A model generated the notes under the pieces. It saw only the letters and a program-made list of their open reading frames with translations. It had not been told where the DNA came from and did no database searches. From Lewinella sp041392765 (lineage in GTDB: Bacteria > Bacteroidota > Bacteroidia > Chitinophagales > Saprospiraceae), in NCBI GenBank assembly GCA_041392765.1, contig JAWKLL010000017.1:1-64000 (forward strand): a stretch of 64,000 bases of DNA, written 5' to 3'. Below are positions 54,892-63,265 of the stretch, piece by piece. The number at the start of each line of letters is the position of its first letter. Position 1 is the first letter of the stretch. The translations under genes were made by a program, and so were the position numbers.

Positions 54892-55624
54892 TTACGAGGG
54901 CATTTCGTCCATCTCTTCTAACTCATCCATGAGTGCTTCAATATCCCATGCTTGCTGTATGGAGAAAGCGCCTACATTTTCCCTGCGCAATGCCGTCAAA
55001 TAGGCACCACAGCCCAGCTCTTGCCCCATATCGTGAGCCACTGAACGCACATAGGTTCCTTTGGAACAATGCAGTCTAAATGAAACTTCGGGTAGTTCGA
55101 TGGCAGTTATTTCAAAGGAAAAGATATGTACACTGCGCGGCTGAATCTCCATCATTTCTCCCTTGCGTGCTTTTTTATACAAGGGTTGGCCATCCACTTT
55201 GATAGCTGAAAACATAGGCGGCACCTGCTGAATGTCCCCTACAAACTGAAGGCTGGCAGCATGCACCAGTTCCGGTGTGATGTGCTGATAGGGAAATTCC
55301 TGCTCAATTTCAGTTTCTGAATCATAGGAAGGCGTAGTGGCCCCCAAACGAAATGTACCTGTATAAACCTTGTCCAAACCTTGGAAATCGGTCAACTTTT
55401 AGTAAACTTGCCTGTGCAGATAATGAGCAAGCCCGTGGCTAAAGGGTCTAAGGTACCCGCATGCCCTACTTTTATCTTTTTCACACCCGTTATCTTCCGA
55501 AGTCGGTAGCGAATTTTATTCACCACATCGAAAGAAGTCCACCCTTGGGGTTTGTCCACCAGCAGGGTGGCACCATTGGCAAAATCTATACCCCGCAAGG
55601 AAGAAGGGGTTCCGTTTCACTCAT
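54892..55624 (-). CDS. truB: tRNA pseudouridine(55) synthase (frameshifted)
   Basis: The N-terminal part has GATLLVDKPQGWTSFDVVNK and the catalytic VGHAGTLDPLATGLLIICTG with the active Asp in TLD. After a shift near 55,395 the chain continues LDKVYTGTFRLGATTPSYDS, VPPMFSAIKVDGQPLYKKAR, YVRSVAHDMGQELGCGAYLT and ALRRENVGAFSI. The likely start is the ATG at 55,624, which needs one more shift near 55,605; otherwise a TTG at 55,598 starts the visible frame. Length is about 240 aa, standard for the short form. TruB makes pseudouridine 55 in the T-loop of tRNAs. It follows uppP in the order ftsX, DUF3098, uppP, truB. Confidence 0.94.
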
Positions 55625-55648
55625 GAACTCAGATTATTTTTACGAATA

Positions 55649-56429
55649 CTAGGCAATCAGTGCAATGCCTGCAATCACGAAGCAATATATAGCAAAATAT
55701 TTTAACTGGCTATTTTTCACCAACCGTATCATCCAAGTACAGGCTACAAGACCCGTTGCAAAAGCCGTTGCAAAACCTACCGCCAACAGCAGGGGGTTGG
55801 GGATAGCAGATAGATCGCCATCCATCAAATCTTTAGCCATTTTTCCTAAAATCAGCGGCACTACCATTAGGAAAGAAAACCTAGCAGCGCGTTCCCTGTC
55901 GATGCCGAGCAATACGGAAGTGCTGATAGTAGCACCCGAACGGGAGATCTTAAGGCAATATAGCAATGGCTTGGGCTATCCCTATCACCAAGCTATCCCA
56001 CCAGCCAACAGGTTTGGCAGTGGCTTTGGCACGGTCGGCAAAAAAGAGTAGTATCCCAGTCACCACCAACATGCAAGCTACGAGGGGTATCTGCCGATTG
56101 AAAAGCATATCCAATGCGTCTTCCCAAAGCAAGCCGACCACCGCAGCCGGGATCATAGAAATCACGATTTTGAGGCTAAACCGAGTGGACTCATTGTCTT
56201 TGAAAGCCAGCAAATCTTTCAGGATGATGGCAATATCTTTGCGAAATACTACGATGGTACTCAGGGCAGTAGCGGCGTGCAGCACTACCGTCATCATCAA
56301 GCTTTCCTCTGCCATACTAGTATCGCCGAGGAAAAATTTGGCCAATTCTAAATGGCCGCTGCTGCTGACAGGCAGGAACTCTGTAAGCCCTTGAACGATG
56401 CCCAACAGGGCTGCGCGGATTACTTCCAA
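55649..56429 (-). CDS. uppP: Undecaprenyl-diphosphate phosphatase (frameshifted)
   Basis: The N-terminal part runs to LVIGIAQAIAILP and shows the first signature in GIVQGLTEFLPVSSSGHLEL (catalytic Glu and Ser-rich loop). The C-terminal part, in a second frame from about 55,950, carries the second signature ISRSGATISTSVLLGIDRER with the catalytic Arg. The two join as AILPGISRSG after one base shift. Eight membrane helices and a length of about 260 aa match the BacA/UppP family. It recycles the lipid carrier for peptidoglycan and polysaccharide export. It is part of the cluster with ftsX and DUF3098. Confidence 0.94.
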
Positions 56430-56485
56430 GGCCGTAGGATTATTTTTTGAAAATGGCGTACACCTCCACCGCTAACCCAACAGGA

Positions 56486-56749
56486 TTACGATAGGTCTAG
56501 TACCGTGCGGCGAAAGCCATAAATAATGTTTTCATCCCAAGTGTTAGGATCTGGCATGTGGCCTCCTCCCATGAGGATCATGCCCAATAGCACCAATGCG
56601 AAACCGATACCCATCCAGGTATAAGTGTCGCGGGTAAAAGTGAAGTTAGCCGGCGTGTCATTCGCAGCAGCAGATCGGTTGGCAGGCTGTGCAGTCTCCT
56701 GACGGGTACTGACTACTACTTTCTTTTGGCTTGGCTTTTTTGTGCTCAT
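56486..56749 (-). CDS. DUF3098 domain protein
   Basis: The 87-aa product has a polar N-terminus and two hydrophobic stretches (TWMGIGFALVLLGMILMGGG, then a short second helix), with the family pattern GGHMPDPNTWDENIIYGFRR. The family is known only from Bacteroidota and usually sits between ftsX and uppP, as here, suggesting a role with cell division or envelope synthesis. A TACCTTTG box lies upstream (plus 56,898-56,905), separated from the ATG by the family-E repeat. Confidence 0.9.
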   Translation of the reverse strand: MSTKKPSQKKVVVSTRQETAQPANRSAAANDTPANFTFTRDTYTWMGIGFALVLLGMILMGGGHMPDPNTWDENIIYGFRRTVLDLS

Positions 56750-56777
56750 CTTAAAAAATATGATTGGAAGAACAAAG

Positions 56778-56894
56778 GGATAAGAAAAAAATAGATTCAG
56801 AATTTATCAAAGACAATCGGATGAATAAGCGGTTCATTTAAAGCGTTTTATTCGATTTCTTTGACTAGAAAATTCTGAATTTACTTTTTTCCCC
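56778..56894. repeat. Inverted-repeat element family E (full copy)
   Basis: About 117 bp. The left arm GAAAAAAATAGATTCAGAAT and CAAAGACAATCGGATGAATA mirrors the right arm TTATTCGATTTCTTTG and ATTCTGAATTTACTTTTTTC. A half copy is at 38.39 kb. It lies in the presumed 5' leader of the DUF3098 gene. Confidence 0.82.
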
Positions 56895-56981
56895 ATACAA
56901 AGGTATAATTTTATAGGCAGTTCCGAAGCGAAGGCTTCATTCTTTTTCCACCTCAAAAGCGTATGTTATCGGACTGAGCTG

Positions 56982-57856
56982 CTATTCGTACAAATCCTCT
57001 TCTCTCAACTTCAAATATTTCCGAACGACAAAGTAAGTACTCAACCAGTTGATACCGATGCCCAATACGACCAATCCTGCAAACAAACTGCCCAAAGCCA
57101 CGGGATGCCACAACTGCCTGATAGCAGGTAACTGCATCCCCAACCACCTTGAAAAACCACTAACAGCCCCACTGCCAGCACGCCACTCCACCAGCCGTTC
57201 CAGATGGCTCGACGCGATAGGGGCGGGATATAAACTCAACTAGCTCCCACCAATTCCTGTGTTTTGATAAGGAAACGATTGGCATACATGGCTAAACGTA
57301 TGGTGTTGTGGATGACCGTTATGGCTAATAGTACAAATAAAAACGCCATCCCCAATAATACCCAGCTCATTGTGCCTGTATTAGCAGCCAGTTGTTCCAC
57401 CAAGTTTTCCTGATAGTAAACATCTTGGATGGAGGCATCACTCACTAGCACTTCTCTAATGGCTGCAAGGCTATCTGTGTGCAGGTACGTTGCGTGTACA
57501 TGAAAGGTAAAGACATCGTACAACGGATTAGGCATATCCAAGCACAGCGAATCTTCGCCAATTTCTTGGCTCATCTCTTTCAATGCCACCTCCTTAGGCG
57601 TGAAACTAACAGAACCGGGTAACGTAAACCCTGCTTGTGATAATTTGACCTTGAGGGCTTTCCTATCGGCCTCTTCCACTTCCGGCACTAATTCCACAAT
57701 AATATCGACTTGTTCTTTGAGCAAACGGGTGAGCTGCCTGCTTTGTAACAGCAACAGACCTAAAAAACCCAACAAAAAAAGGACAGCCGCCACGCTGACG
57801 ATGGTATATAAATATCGAGGCTTCTGCTTAGCGGGTATCATGTACCATGATTCCAT
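56982..57856 (-). CDS. ftsX: Cell division protein FtsX (frameshifted)
   Basis: The 5' part is intact from residue 1: one N-terminal helix (TIVSVAAVLFLLGFLGLLLL), a periplasmic domain of about 120 residues (ALKEMSQEIGEDSLCLDMPN), and SWVLLGMAFLFVLLAITVIH followed by the signature MYANRFLIKTQELVGA. The 3' part is scrambled: FISRPY, then RRAIWNGWWSGVLAVGLLVV in another frame, then LGMQLPAIRQLWHPVALGSL to a LREEDLYE end. Two or more single-base shifts near 57,130-57,240 explain it. The total is about 290 aa. FtsX is the permease partner of the FtsE ATPase and controls septal peptidoglycan hydrolases. Confidence 0.92.
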
Positions 57857-58189
57857 GAGGCGAAGCTACAAAAAACAACCATTTGCACCTACATATCGGT
57901 GCAAATGGCGATGGTTAGTTTCGTTTCTCTATGTCCTTTGGGATATAATTTGAAACGATGTTACAATTTGGGTAGTGCCTGTTCCAAAAATCGCATAACC
58001 AGAGCGCATTTCTAAAGGAACAATCACACTTTTGCAAAAATAATTCAAAAACGCAATCCTTCCCACTTTTGAATTCTATTTAGTATAATTTTAACGAATA
58101 TGTCGGCAACATTGCTGCTTGCTCATCGGCTTTATGACAAACGCCCCTACCCTATCCGTCGCTCATTACAAGTGTATTTATAAGGAATA
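57857..58189. other. Intergenic region
   Basis: AT-rich on the left, GC-rich on the right. No reading frame, promoter or terminator with a good match seen. Confidence 0.5.
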
Positions 58190-58715
58190 TCACCCACATT
58201 TCCGACTCCAATAGCTATCGGGATCGCATTAATAGCAGAATTTTGAGTCACCATCGGGCATCAGCCCCACCTTTCGGATGCCTTTCGTGCTTTTCTTAGG
58301 TTACCCACACACCACACCACCTTTCGTGCTTTTCGTGCCTTTCGTGGTTAAAACCACCCTTTCGTGCCTTTCGTGCCTTTCGTGGTAGAATTTCGTGCTT
58401 TTCAGTAGTTACCCACACACATGCCCCGTCCACACCCACGCGGCATGAACTTTCGTGCTTTTCGTGCCTTTCGTGGTTAAAACTATTTGTCCCTTGCCGC
58501 CCGCACCACCCTGTCCGTGCCTTTCGTGGTTACCCACCACCTTCAGGATCAAACGGGCAAAGCCCATCAAACCACATCGAAACAATATCAAACAATCAAA
58601 CGGGCAAAGCCCATCAAACCACATCAAACCACATCCAACCTTTCCCACCTATAGCACCTATACACCTATACACATATACAACCTTTACTACATTTCCCCC
58701 ATTCCCCCACTCCCC
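58190..58715. repeat. Low-complexity tract with TTTCGTGC words
   Basis: Irregular tandem of TTTCGTGCTTTTCGTGCC and TTTCGTGGTT (about 58,320-58,520), with interleaved TTACCCACACAC and repeated CAAACGGGCAAAGCCCATCA (58,551 and 58,594). Near 58,640-58,700 it changes to CCCACCTATAGCACCTATAC and similar words, recalling the tract at 1.3 kb. A degenerate GATAGCTATCGGGAT is at 58,209. Confidence 0.85.
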
Positions 58716-60177
58716 CATCTACCCGTGCGCAGCAACCCCGAACGCCCCCTTACATCCACGGGATAGACACCCGTGGTGTCTTCTAAAGGCAGTTGTTGTA
58801 TAAAAAAATCAGGCATCGTATCAACGGGAAATAGATACCCCTCTCTATGCAAATAGAGCGGTAGTGGCTGGCAAGCAGGGTCTTTGAAATCGTATCCAAT
58901 CGCCGCTGGCGGTGCAGGCAAAGCAGTCAACAATCGCTGTGGCCAATTGCGTTGCAACTCTATATAAGGATACACTTGTACCCAAAAAAACAACATAGTC
59001 AGGACACCCGCTAGGGTAATCCCCCCCAACACATAGTCTCGCCTTACCCCGTACAACCCAATCACCGCTAAAAAACTAAACATCCAATACCCCGCCGTAG
59101 CTCCTAATACCGCCCGATACCCCTCTGCTTGAAAAGTCACATACCCCCCTATCAGCACTAATATTGCGGCCATAAAAACCGATACAAGGTGCAGCACCTG
59201 AACCGTTTTCACCCAGTCGCGCCATGGATAGCCTCCCTGCTTGAAATAGTGATCTAACTGACGCGCACTTAGAAAAATCAACACAAAAGAAAATAACAAG
59301 GACTGCATCAACCACCCTGCCAGCAATGCCACCGCCAGCAAACGCGCTTGCTCTTCGCCCTTTTTCCACTTGTACACCAAATCGCGAAAGCCAGCCACCG
59401 TAAACCCCAAAAAAGGCAGCAATCCCAAAAAACTCAACAACGTAAACCGGAGATACGCCCCCGACCAAGGGTGGAAATAAAACCAAGTCGCTTCCTTTTC
59501 TGGTGAAGGGGTATCCAACCACCACCACGCCAAAGGATAACACAACAAAGGTAATACCACAGTCCACCAACGCAAATGCCCCACATCAACTGCTGAGCGT
59601 AGCTGTAAGAAATAATACCCCACTACCAGCAGCAAAGCCGTTCCCACAGCAGCCCAACCTCCTAAAAACCAGCTAACAAGCCCGTCAGCAACAACCAGCC
59701 CATAGCCGATGAACCCGGCTTTTTCATGTAATGGAGCAACGACAACCAGAAAGTCAGTTCCGCCCCCATGCGCCAGATGTCTAACGAGGCTTCCTTAGCC
59801 AATACCGCAGGTAAAAACGCTGCCCCTAAAAACAGCGAAGTCGTACGTACCGCATCCGCCCCAAACAACGCACGTCCGCGCCAAATCCACATCCCCCAAC
59901 CAAGTAAGAATAACAATACCCCCGGCAACCGATACGCCAGCAACCAATAATCCGATGTCAATGGAATATTGCCCAACACCCACGGTGCTAATAAACCCGT
60001 AGGTGCTTTCCATAGTGCCGATTGCTGCATCAACAGTGCTTCGCCTCCTGGCCATATCGTGACATAATCCAACCCCGTCAACAGTTGTGCCAGCGTCAGA
60101 AAACCAACCGCCATCATAAAAAATCGATACCGGGATGAAATAGGCTGATTTGTGTCGATAGACTTGTTTTTTTGCAT
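58688..60177 (-). CDS. Polytopic membrane protein, GT-C-like (frameshifted)
   Basis: The product begins with a basic N-terminus (QKNKSIDTNQPISSRYRFF) and a helix FMMAVGFLTLAQLLTGLDYV, shows IWPGGEALLMQQSALWKAPT and PWVLGNIPLTSDYWLLAYRL, and a KEASLDIWRMGAELTFWLSL segment. The second part (from 59,647) has further helices. One shift near 59,655 (LLAGF then GGWAAVGTALLLV) joins both; the total is about 495 aa. The pattern fits dolichyl-phosphate-sugar-type GT-C enzymes, but no decisive motif is seen. It ends inside the low-complexity tract at 58.7 kb, so its true stop could be slightly different. Confidence 0.75.
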
Positions 60178-60266
60178 GATTGTCTGTAAATTACACTTTC
60201 ATTTTCAAAAGCAAAAATGAGGATTCTTTCAAGCAAACTTGCTAATTTTACAAAAAAACTATCGCT

Positions 60267-61238
60267 ATGCTTCGTATAACATACTTTTCGCTCCTCCTTA
60301 TCTCTATCTTTGGTTGTCAATCTACCCAAGAAACAGCTACTACAACGGCATCTCCTTTCACCGTACTGACCGATGAAAACCCCGCTTGGCAAACCCAACA
60401 ACTCCGACTGCTTCCCATCGTAGCAACACCCGAGTATATCCACGCACAGGAAGGCGCGCAGACCCTCAAAACATTGGGTGAAATGCTGGAACAAGAGCGT
60501 TTCCGCGTCACCGAAAAAAAACCTTATGGCCGTTTCGACGACAATGGAGCCGTCAACCAACTGACCGTACAAAATAAAACCGATGAAGCCGTCTTCCTCA
60601 TGGCGGGAGACGTTGTACAAGGCGGCAACCAAGACCGCGTAGTCGGTGAAGACCAAATTATTGCAGCCCGCAGTATTCAGGACATCGAAGTATTCTGCGT
60701 AGAACACGGCCGCTGGACATGGAACGGGCAACACGACAAATACGAATCCGACGATAAAATTTTCGCGTTCAGAGGGTATTACAATGTAGCTTCTTCGCGC
60801 ATACGCAAAGCCGTAGCGGCTCGCAACCAAGAGCGTGTATGGGAAGAAGTCGCTTCCGTTACCTCCCATTACGGTGTCGCATCGCCCACAGAAGCGTATG
60901 CAGGGCTAGAAGACAATGACGAATTTGTCAACCAGCGAGCCACCTACCAGCGTTTCTTCAGCGGCAAATTGACCGAGGACACCCCTATTGTAGGCTTCGT
61001 AGCTATCAGTGGCAACCAGCTATTGGGAGCCGATGTCTTTGGGCATCCCCAACTGCTGCAACGCAAGTTCGATGCCCTCATCAACGGCTATATCATTGAT
61101 GCCCTCACCATCGGCAACCACCAAGCACTACCCGAAGAAAAGCTACAATCATTCATCCAACAACTACAAAGTGAACTACAACAAGGTGGATACCGCCACA
61201 ACGGCACCATGATTCACACCAGCGTATTAGCACACTAA
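60267..61238 (+). CDS. Lipoprotein with ARPP-1 (DUF6569) domain
   Basis: The 323-aa product has a lipoprotein signal (YFSLLLISIFGC then QS). The remainder is the ARPP-1 domain: NQLTVQNKTDEAVFLMAGDV, VQGGNQDRVVGEDQIIA, FCVEHGRWT, then SSRIRKAVAARNQERVWEEV and GFVAISGNQLLGADVFGHPQ. The acronym refers to association with ADP-ribosyl- and phosphatase-type enzymes in other genomes; the function is unsettled and none of those enzymes is next to it here. It is a single gene followed by a family-D repeat. Confidence 0.85.
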   Translation: MLRITYFSLLLISIFGCQSTQETATTTASPFTVLTDENPAWQTQQLRLLPIVATPEYIHAQEGAQTLKTLGEMLEQERFRVTEKKPYGRFDDNGAVNQLTVQNKTDEAVFLMAGDVVQGGNQDRVVGEDQIIAARSIQDIEVFCVEHGRWTWNGQHDKYESDDKIFAFRGYYNVASSRIRKAVAARNQERVWEEVASVTSHYGVASPTEAYAGLEDNDEFVNQRATYQRFFSGKLTEDTPIVGFVAISGNQLLGADVFGHPQLLQRKFDALINGYIIDALTIGNHQALPEEKLQSFIQQLQSELQQGGYRHNGTMIHTSVLAH

Positions 61239-61267
61239 TCTTACCTAGATTATTTTTTTCTATTAGG

Positions 61268-61395
61268 GCGCACCCCGCCATCCAACAATGTGTCCCAAAC
61301 CGACATATCTGGCGGGGGTCAGGTGCTTCCGAAGCTTCGCTATTCGCTCGTCCTCCCTCCGGTCGGGAGAAACCCCTCCAGCCCCTTTGCGCGGT
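61268..61395 (+). repeat. Dispersed repeat family D, copy 4
   Basis: Carries GGCGGGGGTCAGGTGCTTCC, GAAGCTTCGCTATTCGCTCG and CCTCCCTCCGGTCGGGAGAA before CCCCTCCAGCCCC. This is the reverse complement partner of the block at 10.75-10.83 kb. Confidence 0.8.
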
Positions 61396-61557
61396 TGTAG
61401 TTCATTCATCTATTGGAGAGTAGGTGTATTTGGAATAAAAGGTAAGGCTAATATTCGTTTTGTATAGACATACCGCTTAAAAGCACGTTGAAAAAAGGTG
61501 TGTAAGGCAGGCTGTATGATTGACTATTCTTACATCTTTCAAAAAAATCACAATCTT

Positions 61558-61589
61558 TTTGTATTTACAAACTTAGTTATTTATCTTTG
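61558..61589 (+). promoter_or_regulatory. Consensus promoter of the AT-rich locus
   Basis: TTTG (61558-61561), 20-nt spacer, TATCTTTG (61582-61589). A 21-codon open frame starts at 61,606 (MIIKLKISNFQTHFQ and so on, stop at 61,671) before the main gene. Confidence 0.7.
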
Positions 61590-61693
61590 CATAGTGTTGT
61601 TTTACATGATAATCAAGCTAAAAATCTCAAATTTTCAAACCCATTTTCAACTATCTCGAGAAACCATGTAAGGTATATTAAATTAAGATGTAA

Positions 61694-63255
61694 ATGAAAC
61701 TGATTCAAGACAACCCATATAGAATTGCGGGCATTCTTGCTAACTCCTCTGAAAGAGACCTTCAAAGGCAGAAAAGTAAAATTACCAAGTACGCAAATAT
61801 TGGCAAACAAGTTGATTCTGAATTCGATTTCCCATTTTGGAAATGTTGACCGTTCAGAAAGTTCAATCACAAAAAGCTTTTTCAGGAATAGAGCAGAATC
61901 AAGACAAGGTAAGTCATTCATTGTTTTGGTTTCTAAAAGTCAACACATTTGATGAAACTGCAATTAACTACCTAATAAATGGAGACAAAGAGAAAGCAGT
62001 TGAAATATGGGATAAAGTAACCAATGGAAAAGAAGTAACCTCAAAAACTTCTCTTGCTTTAATAATATTGGCACACTAAAGTTGCTTGGTGATTCCAAAG
62101 ATGAAATAAAAGAAGGACTTGAAGCGAAAATCAAATTAATTGAATCACCAAATTTTGCTGACTTTGTGCATACAGTAGCCGACCAAAACATATACAATTG
62201 ACAATCAAAAGCAAACTGAAAAGTTTGTAGATGACATTCTTAAACAGTTTAAAGGAAAGTATTCTAGTGCAGACACTTTGAATCTATTTAGTAATTGTAA
62301 TGGAACTACACAAAAATATTTGTCTCAAAAATTCACCGAAGAACCGCTACACAAAATTGAAAGCCAAATTGAAACTTGTAAAAAGAAACGCAAGGCAAAC
62401 AAAGGTAACGCTTATGAATTTGGTCTAAAACTATATACGAATACAAAAGACGATTTAATATTACTAAAATCTATACTTAGCACAAACGATTTAAAATATA
62501 AAGCACTCGCTGACCAATTAGCAAATGAAATAATGCAATGTGGAATTGATTATTTCAATGAAAGTCAAGAAAATAATTCTCGTGACAATTATCTTGAATC
62601 ATCTCAAAAGCTAACAAAATTAGCCGACCTCAATTGCTATTGGAAAAATGGTAAAAGACCGAGCAAAAGATAGCCTTGCAACTCTTGAAGATATGAAAGA
62701 CCGAGAGATAAATAAGGCTATTGCAATATTGAATTCAATTAAAGAAGCCTATAATACTGCCTGTAAACAAATTGATGCTGAAGTTGAGAAACTTCAATAC
62801 CACGAGTTTGGTGGAATACGTTTGCCTAGAACAGACGTTTCTATCAATTGGAGCAAAGTCGAAAAAATGAAGGCAAGCTGTTTGAATTGGGATAAAGTCA
62901 TTGAAGTTGTTAGTGATGGAATAAGTTTGAATGACGTTGAAGTAATACAACGTTGCTCAAACCAAAGCAAGGTTTCTGAATATAAAAATCTAGTTGATTT
63001 TCTGATTGGTAAATTAGGCTTTGCTCAAACGAACAGGATAAAGTATTTGGCTTATTGGATTAAAAATGACACCCTTTGCCAGTGCCCAACTTACAGCTAA
63101 GTCATTGCCATCTTGGGCTAAATGGGCAGGCGGCATTGCTGTCTTTTTACTTCTTGTAGGTTTGATTTGGAGGTGAAGAAGGATTGGAAGTTATCTTTAG
63201 CATTGCCGGTATCCTAGGGGTGCTATTTTTTATTGGATGTTTAAAAAGCATATAA
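61694..63255 (+). CDS. J-domain-like/TPR-like membrane-anchored protein (frameshifted)
   Basis: Joined over about six shifts, all but one at short homopolymers, the gene encodes about 520 aa. The start LIQDNPYRIAGILANSSERD followed by LQRQKSKITKYANIG looks like a degenerate J-domain (NPYxxLG-type opening) without the HPD motif. Next come ALFWF-like blocks (SHSLFWFLKVNTFDETAINY, LINGDKEKAVEIWDKVTNG) and helical repeats to about 62,900. After a last shift the C-terminus has two membrane helices (WAKWAGGIAVFLLLVGLIW and VIFSIAGILGVLFFIGCL). GC content is visibly lower than in the rest of the window. Related proteins occur next to Hsp70-like genes in Bacteroidota; I recall this only generally. 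Confidence 0.6.
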
Positions 63256-63265
63256 AATTTTAAAA

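Noticed and set aside
61606..61671. 21-codon frame after the promoter at 61.6 kb as an independent gene
   Set aside because: Too short and without conservation evidence; kept only as a possible leader frame in the promoter entry.
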